Of a stretch of 64,000 bases of DNA, positions 44,141 to 55,822 are shown piece by piece; positions within the stretch are counted from its first letter, which is position 1; the number at the start of each line of letters is the position of its first letter. The translations under genes were made by a program, and so were the position numbers. The notes under the pieces were generated by a model, which saw nothing but the letters and a program-made list of their open reading frames with translations, searched no databases and was not told the origin of the DNA. The stretch covers positions 34,720,001 to 34,784,000 of the forward strand of contig OZ231127.1 in NCBI GenBank assembly GCA_965153355.1, given 5' to 3'. The stretch comes from Flaccisagitta enflata (taxonomy: Eukaryota > Chaetognatha > Sagittoidea > Aphragmophora).

Positions 44141-44527
44141 CCAGACAGGAAATCATTTTGATATCAATTTTCAAGCAATTTTTCAATAGTCAGTCTGACA
44201 GAATTGAATTTTTTACTTTTTTTGTTACAATGCACTTCACCTCTGTATAGTGCGTAGACTGAGTTGACAAAAGCGCGCCTTGAAAATATTCGAATCAAAA
44301 ACTGGCATAGGGAAGAATCAGGGGAAAAACTGTTTTACCGCATTGCTGCAAACGAAAGCGAAATTTTGCTAAACTTTTATTAACTTTTTTTGTTCATTTT
44401 GTGAGCAATGAAGATACAAGGAAATGAAGGTCGCGCAAGGTCTCAATCTTTCACAAATAGCAACTCGAGTATTTTTGACAACTTACATAAAGATTCATCA
44501 AGGTCGGCAATATGACCAGCCCTAGCG

Positions 44528-44528
<1 letters not shown>
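44141..44528. other. Intergenic, nothing recognised
   Basis: No feature noted. Confidence 0.4.

Positions 44529-44591
<63 letters not shown>
44529..44591 (+). repeat. (GA)n microsatellite
   Basis: About 31 units. A (CT)n of about 16 units follows at 44837-44868. Confidence 0.95.
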
Positions 44592-44593
<2 letters not shown>

Positions 44594-44830
44594 AGCCGAT
44601 TGAGATGAAGAAGGGAGATTGGCGGAAATCCCTGACTGAATTAGACGACATAGCAGCTACTGGACAAAAGAAGATAAAGCGGGCCAACAATGCCAAGTTA
44701 TAGCTTTAATGTCTAGCAAGTGCTATACAGGTTGCTCATAGAATCTTGATGACGACTTGGTTGCGATAACAAGATGTGCCGCATGCTGCTTTATCTTGTA
44801 GTATCTGGGCTGACTATATATATGTTTTTT

Positions 44831-44873
<43 letters not shown>

Positions 44874-45125
44874 CTCTCGTTTTCTGTCTTTCAGTCTATA
44901 TGTCTGCCTTTGTCACTTTTTCATTCTCCTACTGTCTCCCAATCTTTTCAATCCTTTCCTTTAGATTCCTTTGTCATCGGGTGTTACCCTAGCAACATAT
45001 TTACGGCCCTCAAGATTGTGGCAAATGACGTAGTAGCGTTTGCCTGGTTGGGAGACTGCAGCCAAGCAAAATTTATGTTTCTGCGGAATGAGATATTGCA
45101 AAGAAACTAGAGAGGGAGAGAAGTA

Positions 45126-45730
45126 ACACCCCTGCCATAATTAAGCGAACTGGAAAAAAGGACCCAAATGGATACTAAAAATGCACACAGAGTGATGAAA
45201 TTTGATACAGAAATAGCTAAGATGTAGTATTTTGAAGTAGTAAAGTGATTTAGGAGACTTTCCTGCATGTAAAGGGAGATGGAGGGTCTTTTACCGGAAG
45301 TTCGGTGTCAAATTATTGCCAATTTCTACGGGAAAAATGTTTCAAAGGGGGAGATGTATACCTTCCAGCATTTTGAGAAGATGGGATGCAAAAAATCCGC
45401 CATATATCGTGTAATGAGGTCAGTTGATGCAGAGGAGACAGTGGCACAGGAGGAGGGGCAGGGGAAGCCGCATAAACTGACAAAAGCCCAGGAAAAGAAG
45501 GTGACATATTGAGATCATGGCCGGAGAGGGCCTTAACGTGACTTTTCACTAATTTGCATAATTCAGCTCAAGAGGAGATAGCCGTTTATATTTTTGAGTC
45601 ATTTTTTGCATTATGTTGATGAAATTTACCGATGTTGAAGTTTTACATTGTTTGAATTGACAATACACGTATTTACCAACCCTTAAACAGCGCCTTTTCA
45701 TCCCAGTTCACCTAATTATGGAAGGGATGA
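45126..45730. mobile_element. Tc1/mariner-derived element (family F), 605 bp, with transposase fragment
   Basis: Left ACACCCCTGCCATAATTAAG, right TTCACCTAATTATGGAAGGGATGA, TA on both sides, with CGAACTGG/CCAGTTC inside. It is the most informative member because it keeps a piece of transposase coding sequence. Confidence 0.85.
45279..45512 (+). pseudogene. Truncated Tc1/mariner transposase, helix-turn-helix region only
   Basis: 77 codons from ATG at 45279. LPEVRCQIIANFYGKNVSKG, then IYRVMRSV, then GKPHKLTKAQEKKV match the N-terminal DNA-binding layout of Tc1/mariner transposases (helix, turn, YRV helix, G(R/K)P(x)KLT linker). The frame then stops at TGA, and the catalytic DDE/D part is absent. 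It cannot transpose alone. It could bind family F termini if expressed, which is inference. Confidence 0.7.
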
Positions 45731-45769
45731 TAAAGAATGGAGAAAGGAGAGAGATGAGTTGAGGCGAGG

Positions 45770-45774
45770 AAGGA

Positions 45775-45838
<64 letters not shown>

Positions 45839-45843
45839 AAGAT

Positions 45844-45889
<46 letters not shown>

Positions 45890-45890
45890 C
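45770..45890 (+). repeat. (GAAA)n microsatellite with GATA interruptions
   Basis: About 29 tetramers. Confidence 0.95.
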
Positions 45891-46904
45891 ATGAAAGATA
45901 GAAAAGAATATAGAAAAAAGAAAGAAAGATCAGACAATTGGACCGTCAGATAAAAAGACAAAGTTATAGACAGGGGAAGAGAAAGAGAAATATTCAGAAT
46001 GAAAGAGCTCGAGAAAGAAAGAGAGATATTCCATCAACTAATGAAGCGTTTTTGCGAGTGGAAATCTCGGATACAATTATTTGACAATTGACATGTTAGT
46101 GACTTATATCAGGGTAGAATTAGCAAAGCGTGTAGCAGTTTCCTCACCTGCGAACCTAATTCTCATCTGCTTCATCTGCTACCGCACTTGGCCGTTGGAA
46201 AATTGGCATTAGAAGAGTTCCAGCAAACGCTTTTCTCTGATATAGCGTGTTTGGTGTTCATAATACAGATCTTTATTATCAAAATTGCTACAAAAGGACA
46301 GTCATGCATGGGAACAATAAGACGCCACCGCAAGACATCAGCGCTCTCCAGGTGGCGGGGCGGCTCTTCGGCCGCCCTTCAAATATGTGAATTATTCAAC
46401 TATGAGAATGCATGATGATGTGAGAGCTAGAGGTTTCTTTTCTTGAAGTAAGGACTCTTAGATTCAACGGCATCAGGGCTAGTCAATTGTTTTGCCTCCT
46501 CCCCGTTCCCTTTCTCTTCACCCTCCTTCATCTCTATTTTGACCCTCTTTGGATCAGTGTCAATATATTATATGTCTTACATAACAAAATAAGTGCGAGA
46601 CAGTTTTGCGCTTTATCACCAGTATATTTGTAGCGAAGAAATCAAAAGAAGACAATATGCAAATTAGGGCTTTTACTCAATGCTAAGAAAAGAAAGACGT
46701 GCGAATTCAGCGATTCATAGAAATAGATGATAAAAACCTAATCGCGGGTCTGTGAGAGTTTATGCCCGTCTGTTCATCGGTCTTTCCGTCTTTCGTTTCA
46801 TCCATCGGTCAATTTTGCTTGGGTCATAAAACATAAAAACGGTTGTTTTCATCACCATGCTTCATTCCTCCAAGCACCAACACCCTCCGGCTTCCCGTAT
46901 TCTT
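45891..46904. other. Intergenic with a diverged family A tail
   Basis: At about 46741-46830 TAATCGCGGGTCTGTGAGAG, CCCGTCTGTTCATCGGTC suggest an old reverse tail. Otherwise nothing recognised. Confidence 0.35.
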
Positions 46905-47068
46905 TCGTTCCTTCATTCATTCATTCATTCATTCATAGATTCATTCATTCATTCATTCATTCATTCATTCGTTCATTCATTCATTCATTCATTCATTCAT
47001 TCATTCATTCATTCATTCATTCGTTCATTCGTTCATTCATTCATTCATTCATTCATTCACTCTTTCAT
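46905..47068 (+). repeat. (ATTC)n microsatellite
   Basis: About 38 tetramers with a few GTTC units. Confidence 0.95.
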
Positions 47069-47872
47069 TCAATCGACCAGTTATACATGAATTCCTTCAT
47101 TCACGTAGGAGAAACCTCAGAGCACTCGTTGCGTAGGTGAAGCTCATATTGTCTTAACTTTACCAAGATTAGATTTTTCTTTCAAAATCTTTTTTTTCTT
47201 CTGTGCTGAGAAAAGTATGTCACGCCACAGGCTGAAGAGAGAAAAAAATGCTTAACTTGAATTCTTTCGGATAGCCCATTCAGGCAAGTATGTTGAGTAT
47301 TCTAAAGCCAGGATCAAAAATATAAAAAAGTAAATAAAGCAATTAAAAGAGAGAGGTTCATTACTTCAGATGGTTGCCATGACATTCTGCATGATTGTCA
47401 GTATATTCGTTTTCATCTTCACCTTGTCTTTATCCTCCTTTCTGTGTCCGTCCATTTTCAACCTAAATGTCCTTCTTGCCATTTCAATGTTCCTTTCTTT
47501 TTCCTCCATCTCTCTCTCTCTCTCCGCGGACTTAATATCCTTCCACATTCGCGAGCAAATATTGATCTTTACACGTTCAGAACGTCTTCGCGCTGAGACG
47601 TTTCCTCCTTTTCATACCACGATTCCACCATTTGTCTTCCTCAACCTTCCCTTTCCCCTTCCTCTGGCCTTTAGTTCTACATTCTATGTGGATCCAGTGG
47701 CACTTTCAGCGAGGATAAATGTCCATCAAATCGATTATCTAGTTCGTTCAACAGTATCTTACTTTATTATGTTTTAATAAGTTAATAACAATTATGAAAT
47801 GATGGTCTTGAACCCGAGAGATTGTCACTGAACAAATCCTATCCAGCCTTTACCTCTTTATTAGACAAATAC
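47069..47872. other. Intergenic with an unsupported 135-codon ORF
   Basis: ORF 47370-47777 (+) is hydrophobic at its start and T/C-rich. No family recognised, and codon content follows base composition. Confidence 0.25.
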
Positions 47873-47874
47873 TA

Positions 47875-48479
47875 CTACCAGAATTAAAAAAAACGCAAGT
47901 TTTTCGTAGAAGTGTTTGAATTGGACTACTTTTTTCTTGTGAGCAACATTTTGTGAGCTAGTTTGGTTAATTTGAGCTTCCTTGCATCGTATTTAAGAGT
48001 TTTAGTCATAGAAATCAAATCAATGCGGAGAAATAGCCGTGCAAAAGTTACATGTACTTGAGAAATTTTGGCTTTTGATTTTTAGTCAGAGCCCACAACG
48101 ATTTTGAAGGTTTTATCATAATCGATCACAGTCAGTGCTTCGTTTTTCATCACAGACATTGAGGAACTCAAATATGAGAACTATAAAAGCAGACCGCATG
48201 GGTAGAACAATGCCTGATTGCTCATGGCAGTTCAATTAATCCATCACCTTCAACCAAAAATAACCTTTTTTTTTCCTCTTACTGCATTTTGAAATTTTGA
48301 CTCCTGCACTTTTATTTGAGTATAACTTCTAAACGAATAAAGCTACAGATGTGGGATTGCGCTCAAAAGAAAGCCCTTGAAAAAATCTTCAATTTGGTCA
48401 CCAATAAATCATACCCCAAGTGAACCAAAAGCGCAAAAATAAGCGATAGAAAAACTTGCGTTTTTTTTAATTCTGGTAG
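47875..48479. mobile_element. 605-bp MITE, copy 1 (family G)
   Basis: Termini CTACCAGAATTAAAAAAAAC and GTTTTTTTTAATTCTGGTAG extend to about 31 bp with CGCAAGTTTTTC. TA lies on both sides (47873-47874, 48480-48481). No ORF. By eye it is identical to copy 2 over its whole length. Confidence 0.93.
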
Positions 48480-48640
48480 TAATTTAGAAATCTTACGCAT
48501 TGATGTCTGTTACTGATTTTGTTTGCCTTGTCTTCCTCAGATTTTAACTATAAACATCCTTGATCAATGACCATCGCGTTCTACCAAAAGATTGAGTATA
48601 CACCACTAATAAAACAGTCTTAGTAGTGTTATGAAGAGCA

Positions 48641-48796
48641 ACAAAGCTACCGCAGTCGCGTGTGGGTGGGCAGGGACCGCATTTGAGGTCAATAGAGAAT
48701 TTTAGCAGGAGCAGTGAGGCCATAGATTGCAAAAAAAAAAAAATGTGAAGGACCAACGGACCGACGGTCCGACAGATCAACGGACGGACAAAGCGG
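48641..48796 (+). mobile_element. Family A element, ends eroded
   Basis: AAGCTACCGCAGTCGCGTG, GGGTGGGCAGGGACC, GCAGGAGCAGTGAGGCCATA, GGACCAACGGACCGACGG, GGACAAAGCGGCACTCG. The terminal hairpin is missing. Confidence 0.7.
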
Positions 48797-48799
48797 CAC

Positions 48800-49112
48800 T
48801 CGATTCAAGATGGTCAGATCATTTATAAAGATCAACATGGGTAAATTGGAATATAAGGGTACCGTTAATCAAAGGTTTAGACGTAGAGCGAATCAGCTTT
48901 CCCACTATCACTCTCTGCCCACGCACAAAGCGCTGATAAGCTTAGAAAAAAAAGGAAAAAGTTGGGAAAAAGATTAAACCCCGGGGAAAACCCATAATAT
49001 TCTTCCCCTCTCTATCCACCTGAAATTACATTACTGCCAACCGCAAATGTCAATTTTGTGATATGAGAGTTCACTGCCGAGGAGCCACAATGGCGTGCCT
49101 TTAACTCACTCC
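48800..49112. other. Intergenic, nothing recognised
   Basis: No feature noted. Confidence 0.4.
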
Positions 49113-50815
49113 TTTTTAGTCGCGTACTACGCGACTATACACCACGCTTTGTCTGTCCCTCCGTTGGTTGGTCACCGTTTACTTTTTTTATTCTTTTATC
49201 CCTACTAACTCATTTTAAGTCAAATAGGTCATTTTAATTCAAATGAGATCATTTTAAGTCATTTTAGGTCATTTTAAGTCAATTTTAGTCATTTGAGTCA
49301 TTTTACTTATTTCAGTCATCTTAGTGATTTTAGGTCAACTTAAGTCAATTAAGATCAGTTAAAGTCAATTTAAGTCACTCTAACACCTGTTGAACATAGA
49401 GGCGGAAAAGGATTAGTTCAGTAAGGATTACGTGTAATAGTGGCTGTAAAAAGTCCTGGAACTTCCCCAAACAATCTAATGATATTCATTTTATGAATCT
49501 GAAACATCACATGCCATGATCACAGCTTTTACTAGTCTGAGAAACGCATATATTGGTAGTTTGCCAGTATGCTCTCAAGGGCAGCAATTGCAGAATTTGA
49601 TTTTTTCTCTTTTTCATTGATCTTCATTTAATTTAGTATTTTTCATTCCATGGGTCAAATACTGTGAACTTCCCTGGCCAATTTGCTTTCTGATATTTTA
49701 CCATTTGAATATTTGTCAAATTATCCGTTTTTGTTCCTTTCAGGGTGCTCTAAATGCCTTGCAATGAAGGGCAATTCTTGAAATTATCAATGTGGGAAAA
49801 ATCGGTAACATTTTGACATTGCAATTAGCATATCATGACTGAATCATCTTATAAATCGTAACAAAATCAAATCTCCTTACCTCACATAAATACTACATAT
49901 CAGCTACTACCAGAATTAAAAAAAACGCAAGTTTTTCGTAGAAGTGTTTGAATTGGACTACTTTTTTCTTGTGAGCAACATTTTGTGAGCTAGTTTGGTT
50001 AATTTGAGCTTCCTTGCATCGTATTTAAGAGTTTTAGTCATAGAAATCAAATCAATGCGGAGAAATAGCCGTGCAAAAGTTACATGTACTTGAGAAATTT
50101 TGGCTTTTGATTTTTAGTCAGAGCCCACAACGATTTTGAAGGTTTTATCATAATCGATCACAGTCAGTGCTTCGTTTTTCATCACAGACATTGAGGAACT
50201 CAAATATGAGAACTATAAAAGCAGACCGCATGGGTAGAACAATGCCTGATTGCTCATGGCAGTTCAATTAATCCATCACCTTCAACCAAAAATAACCTTT
50301 TTTTTTCCTCTTACTGCATTTTGAAATTTTGACTCCTGCACTTTTATTTGAGTATAACTTCTAAACGAATAAAGCTACAGATGTGGGATTGCGCTCAAAA
50401 GAAAGCCCTTGAAAAAATCTTCAATTTGGTCACCAATAAATCATACCCCAAGTGAACCAAAAGCGCAAAAATAAGCGATAGAAAAACTTGCGTTTTTTTT
50501 AATTCTGGTAGTATCTTCAGTATAAATTTCATGTTACTGGAGCTGTATTTACTATAAAAACCATACCATTACATTATCCGCCTAAATGCTCAACACATGT
50601 CAATTTAAGTCATTCAAATTCATTTTAAGTCAATTTGAGTCAATTTTAGTCATTTAGTCACTCAAATCATTTTAGTTATTCTAAATCAATTCAAGTCATT
50701 TTAGGTCATTTCAGATCATTTAAGATCATCTTGAGTCAATAAAAGTTAATAAAAGTCATTCTAGATGTGTGGTTATGGTAATAAAGTAATTATGTAAGTC
50801 TCGCACGGCCTTGTT
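49113..50815 (-). mobile_element. Giant family A element with AGTCATTTTA array, split by a MITE
   Basis: Tail side TTTTTAGTCGCGTACTACGCGACTATACACC and GTCCCTCCGTTGGTTGGTC at the left, AGTCATTTTAGGTC-type decamers at 49195-49385 and again at 50595-50765, and GTCTCGCACGGCCTTGTT at the right. The 605-bp MITE copy 2 lies inside (49907-50511). The sequence at 49390-49906 is of unknown origin, so the single-element reading is probable, not certain. Confidence 0.6.
49907..50511. mobile_element. 605-bp MITE, copy 2 (family G)
   Basis: Same ends and length as 47875-48479, with different flanks and TA on both sides (49905-49906, 50512-50513). Apparent full identity indicates a very recent insertion. 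Confidence 0.93.
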
Positions 50816-51240
50816 TTATAACATCCAGAACCACACCACCTATAAGGCAGTTACGCCACCTAGCAAGCAGTTACGCCATCTAATAGGCAATAACGCCAGA
50901 ATGGACTTCATCACACCACAAAAATGACTTTGTCAAGATGGACAAAGATAGCTACAAAGAAATAACTACTCAGAAACTATCATATACATCTTCAAATCGA
51001 AACACGTTAATTCGTTATTTCCAAGGTCAAAACCATATTGACTGAATAACAGTCTAAGACGTGGTCACGTCATGAATACAATAACGTCACAACGGACGTC
51101 ACTGCGTCATATTCTATGACTCCCGGTAACACCTGATATCGCTAGACCACGTCAGATTGGACATGCCGCACTATCTTCCATGCTCTCATGTCACAACAAT
51201 AATGAAATTTACTGACATCACGAATGACGTCTTTACGCCA
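50816..51240 (+). other. Cluster of ACGTCA/TGACGT-like motifs and ACGCCA repeats
   Basis: CAGTTACGCCACCTAG, CAGTTACGCCATCTAA and CAATAACGCCAGAA repeat every ~20-22 bp. Then at 51055-51235 CACGTCATG, ACGTCAC, GACGTCAC, GCGTCAT, CACGTCAG and GACGTC follow. ACGTCA is the core of CRE/ATF bZIP sites. It could equally be another decayed short-period array. Confidence 0.35.
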
Positions 51241-51493
51241 TTGATGCGCGATTGATGTGCTTAGCGGACAATGGACTTGAGTTACTTTTTTTCTTTTTTC
51301 AGTTATTTGACCAGCAAAAATCGAACTTCCGTTTCATTTCCTCTGTGTCAATGGACTCGGTACTCATGTGTTCAGAAGTTCTGGACTTTCTTCAAACGGT
51401 TTGCCAATATACACCAAAGTGGATGGAAATGCTTGTTGTTTGTTCCACTTGATAAATCCGCCTCTGTGTGATTTGCTGTTTTTTTCCTGCTGA

Positions 51494-51640
<147 letters not shown>

Positions 51641-52249
51641 TGATCTGGTGTGCCGCACATTTGGTATTTTTTTCTCCGTCGGCTCTTTCGGCCGCTTGTT
51701 TACTTTGTCAGGACGCGATTCTAATCTCACGGCTGAGTCCTTGCAACGCCTGAAAGAAATTTGCTCACTCAGCTGTTAGCTCTGCCCTAGCAAGGGCCAT
51801 AGTTATGACAGTATATCTATGATAGATGGAACAATATCCCTCACTATACCCAAACTAAAACAAATGGAAGAGGGCCTTGTGAACCCTCACTGACTAGTTA
51901 ATACGCGCACCACTCCTAGTTTTCCATAAAACAGAATCTGAGAAACTGTCTTTCTTATTTACCCAAAAGCAAACCGCTTACCAAAAGTAGTTAAGGGCAA
52001 TGATTGTTATCTGTTAAACCAAAATTCATCAAATCATCCGAGGGTAACATTGTTAAGAAACCATACCCTTAGAGGATAGAATTGAGGTCAAGCTTACTGT
52101 GCCCTGGCCTTGCCGAAGCCACTGAATCTAGGATTGTTTAAATTAGCACAAGAGGCTAACTCTAAGCCCGAGTGAGGCTGTAAGAGGGGCCAGAAGGATA
52201 ACATTCTACCAATAGAGGGCAGAAAAGGCTAAAAAAAATAGTATATGAA
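51641..52249. other. Intergenic with fragments shared elsewhere
   Basis: 51814-51857 is the inverse of 4437-4476 in the gene's intron, and 51873-51915 resembles 11147-11192. Confidence 0.5.
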
Positions 52250-52375
<126 letters not shown>

Positions 52376-52607
52376 AATGATCGCTTTCCCATTTGAGGTA
52401 AACATTAATGAATAAACAGGCAGATAGATGTGATACCTGCTCTGCTTGGATATTCATTCAACCTTCCAGGAGATTCATTATCCGCATCTTATCACCTCAT
52501 ATATTTGTTTCTATAAATAGAAATGGCCAGGCGTTGGTTGCTCCGCCTGACTTTGCTGAAATGTCCTTGTGCGACCTCTTCATAATGTGACATTAATGAT
52601 TTTCATT

Positions 52608-52802
52608 CAAATAAGCCCATGCCCAACTTTCTAGATTGGTGGGAACCTTTTTTAGGACCCATTTAAAGTTTCCATAGAAACTAATGGGAAAGAATCCCCT
52701 TAAGAAACCCCTTAAGATTTTCCTTTTATTTTCTTTCTTAATTTCAAATCAACCCTAAAAGAGGTTCCCATCAAGCTAGAAAGCTGCGCATAAGCTTATT
52801 TG
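52608..52802. mobile_element. 195-bp inverted-repeat element
   Basis: CAAATAAGCCCATGCCCAAC TTTCTAGATTGGTGGGAACC at the left against GGTTCCCATCAAGCTAGAAAG and GCATAAGCTTATTTG at the right, with about 48-bp imperfect arms. Confidence 0.78.
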
Positions 52803-53040
52803 AAATTAAATCTGACGCGTCACACTATGGAGAGATCACACAAAGATAATTCGGCAAAGTCAGGCGACGCAATCATCGAAGGCTACATATATATGACCAG
52901 TCATTTGTGTAGGCGTTGTCATTCTGTTGATTCAAGCTTGCATAAATAAATAAATGTTCCAATTCCGTCATGTGACATGACTCATGTCTGAGGTCTGAAG
53001 ACAGCAAAATCAAAACCTTCAACGGCAAATTTCCCGGTCT
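52803..53040. other. Spacer, nothing recognised
   Basis: No feature noted. Confidence 0.4.
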
Positions 53041-53041
53041 A

Positions 53042-53498
53042 CACTTTTTTTTTATAAGAACGTCATTTTTTGGGCAAGCCTTCAATGTTATTAAATTTGA
53101 GTAGTTTCAAGGCTTAAATGTTCTTAAATTGTTCTTTATTCAAACACACTTTTTAACCTTCAATCAAGAACGTTCTTAGTTAGTTTAAGTTTGTCATTAA
53201 GGAGAAAATGTAAATAAAACAATAAAGCAGTAGTTTTAAACATTTTAACATTTTAAGTAGAAAGATACATGATGTATAAATTGAGACATAATTTGCTGAA
53301 CAGAGTCTGTCTATTTATAAAGAACAATCGATTAAAAAAAGCCCCCCAAAAATGTTCTTATATTCTAAAGATTTAAAGCTTAATGTTTTTAAATTTTTGA
53401 AGAATTGAAGCCTTCCAATCTTCTTAGCATGTTCTTAAATTTTTGACAATTTGAAGCCTAACGTTCTTATAAACTTGGTTCTTATAAAAAAAAATGTG
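53042..53498. mobile_element. Family D MITE, 457 bp
   Basis: CACTTTTTTTTTATAAGAAC at the left, GGTTCTTATAAAAAAAAATGTG at the right. AAGCCTTCAATGTTATTAAA and AAGCCTAACGTTCTTATAAA near the ends match the copy at 18238. Confidence 0.8.
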
Positions 53499-53523
53499 CA
53501 GCGGCGGCGATTGTTTCTCACTT

Positions 53524-53744
53524 CTTTTAAGTCGTGTGCTACGCGACTCCACACCCCGCTATGTCGGTCGGTTGGTCGGTCGGTCGGTTGGTCGGTTGGT
53601 CCGTCGGTCGGTCCCCTTCTTACTTTTTCGGCGTTTTTGAGCTTTTTGAGCATACGGCTCCTGCCCAGATGCCCTAGTGACCTTCTCCAGCACTACTCCT
53701 ACCCACCCGCACACGATTAGGGTAGCCGCGTATCCGGCCTTGTT
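53524..53744 (-). mobile_element. Family A element, long-body subtype
   Basis: Reverse TTTTAAGTCGTGTGCTACGCGACTCCACACCCC, about eleven GGTCGGTTGGTC-type units, TTTTTGAGCTTTTTGAGCAT, CTCCTGCCCAGATGCCC, TACCCACCCGCACACG, GGTAGCCGCGTATCCGGCCTTGTT. Confidence 0.88.
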
Positions 53745-53750
53745 AGAATA

Positions 53751-54387
53751 CAGCCGGCTGTAATGCTACAATTTTGTAATACTATCTAGGAAATAGAAAT
53801 CTTCCCGCACGTTTCAGTCTATAACTCTTGTGAAAATCATCTGACTAAGAAAAAATTGGTGACTAAAATGAAGCTCTTCGAATTTGCAAGCCATCTACGC
53901 AAACCGCATCCTGCTATCTCATTGGGTTTAGAAGTTATCTTAATTTGAATGAAATCATTCCATTTGAAGATTTCTTAATTTGAATTTTTTACAGTAAGTC
54001 TTATCCATTCAAAGTTAAATATCTCCGTTGTTTTTTGATCAATTGACAAAAAATTGGTGGCCAAAATGAAGAGTTTTTCAAGGGGCATCTTTTTCCTTTT
54101 TTGCGCAACAAATTCAGTCCAGCCGTTTAAAAGTTATGATCACTCAAAGATAAAAAGGAGGAAAAAATTTGTTTCATGGAAAAAGGCTGGAAGCCATCAC
54201 TCCAAAGTACCTCCTGATACTTTACAAATTGCTGAACCGGCCATTGGCGGTGATAATTGAGTCAGGGGGAGCCTACATCTATCATTGATCCATTTGCAAT
54301 CAACAGATATACGTGATCATGTAGATAAATGACATGAATTCATAGGTGGGAAGATTTCTATTTCCTAGATAGTATTACAGCCGGTTG
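53751..54387. mobile_element. 637-bp MITE (family E) with ~40-bp terminal inverted repeats
   Basis: CAGCCGGCTGTAAT...ACTATCTAGGAAATAGAAATCTTCCC at the left, the inverse GGGAAGATTTCTATTTCCTA GATAGTATTACAGCCGGTTG at the right. The left arm carries an extra ~17 bp (GCTACAATTTTGTAAT). A 68-codon ORF inside has no recognisable family. Confidence 0.83.
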
Positions 54388-54528
54388 TTATTTAAACCAT
54401 TGGTTGTTGCATACAATATTTTGTTTACTATCAGCATGTTGGATCAAAACCAACGGTATGATATATATACCTATTATGTTTTGTCCACTGACTGTTAAGG
54501 GCCCAGAAAGATAGCAAAAAAGAAAGGA

Positions 54529-54615
54529 TTGCGCATGGTCAGCGGTACCCGATGTCCTGCTGGGAGTGATCCAGTGAACAGATGGAGTGAGAGCAGGGCA
54601 GCGGCCCCAAAGGGC
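54529..54615 (+). repeat. Family C fragment
   Basis: CATGGTCAGCGGTACCCGATG to GCAGGGCAGCGGCCCC matches 15903-15992. Confidence 0.6.
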
Positions 54616-55037
54616 CGATGTCCTGCAGAACACAGGGGTGAATTTTGAGACGTCCGTCCTTCCGTCTGTCCTGAGGGGGTATATTTCAGGCTTTAGATGG
54701 CTGAATAGGCCACTGAAGGCATATTTGAGGGCTGGAGGGCAGAATTAAGGCTTGGAGAGCAGATTTGAGGTTTGCAGGGCTGAATTGATGCTTGGAGGGT
54801 TGATTGAGGGTCTGGATGGCAGATTTGCGGTCTGGAGGGCAGATTTGAGGCATGGGGGAGGCTAATTTCAAGCCAAGAGGGCTAATTTGAGGCCTGGAAG
54901 GCTACATTGAGGCCTAGGAAAGCTAATTTGAGGCCTTGATGGTCAACGGGGGGGGGGGGTCAGACGGATGAAAGGACGGACGAAAGGACGGACGTCTCGA
55001 AGTTCCACAGCAAATCGGCCCTTTGAGGCCGCTGCCC
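54596..55037. mobile_element. 442-bp inverted-repeat element carrying a ~20-bp array
   Basis: GGGCAGCGGCCCCAAAGGGC and GAGACGTCCGTCC at the left mirror GGACGGACGTCTC and GCCCTTTGAGGCCGCTGCCC at the right. Between them are about 12 units of GGCTTGGAGGGCAGATTTGA-type sequence and a run of ten G. Confidence 0.75.
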
Positions 55038-55151
55038 AGAAAGAGATTTAAGAGCGGCAAAACAATGAAAAGGAGTGAAACTTGTTTCCCTTTGCAAACA
55101 GTGTAATATTTAAGGCCCTGACCTGAGGGTAAAAAGGAGGGTAAAAAACTA

Positions 55152-55406
55152 ACAAGGTCATTAGACCTAAGTCGCGTGCGTCGGCACTTTCAAATAATGT
55201 CAGGCAGACAGACAGACAAAAACTTTTTTTTCATAAGCACTTTTTAAAAGGCTTTTTATTCCCCAAGTTTCTTCTCTGCCATTCAGAGCCATCAAAAACA
55301 TGATAAAAAGCCTTAAAAACGACTTTGTAACGGACCGACGGACCGACCGACCGACGGACCGACCGACAAAGTGGCTTATAGAGTCGCGTAGCACGCGACT
55401 TAAAAA
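55152..55406 (+). mobile_element. Family A element with unusual body
   Basis: ACAAGGTCATTAGACCTAAG head variant, GTCGCGTGCGTCGGCAC, then at 55325 GTAACGGACCGACGGACC tetramers and tail GGCTTATAGAGTCGCGTAGCACGCGACTTAAAAA. Confidence 0.75.
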
Positions 55407-55497
55407 TGGAAGGTCTATGAATAAGAAGTGAAACTTGGTTGACCTCACAAACAGTGTCGTATTTCGAGCCCTGGATGGATACAGGTAAAGGTAAATC

Positions 55498-55498
55498 A

Positions 55499-55538
<40 letters not shown>

Positions 55539-55769
55539 GTGATGATGATCGAAGATGGTGATGATGATGATATGATGATGATGATAGTGATAAATGTTAG
55601 GATGTTTGATGAGAAGTGAAACTTGGTTTCCTTTGGAAACAGTGTCGTATCTAAGTCCCTGGAAGGATAGAGAAAAGGAGAGATGATGATGGTAATGATA
55701 GTGATGATGATGATGATGATAAGGACGATGACGATGACAATGATGATGATGATGATGATGATGATGATT

Positions 55770-55821
<52 letters not shown>

Positions 55822-55822
55822 G
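55498..55822 (+). repeat. (GAT)n microsatellites in three blocks
   Basis: GAT runs at about 55498-55540, 55550-55590 and 55684-55822. The gaps contain a ~75-bp unit (GAGAAGTGAAACTTGGTTTC ... CAGTGTCGTAT) also seen at 55072-55110, 55426-55470 and 58757-58795. Confidence 0.88.
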
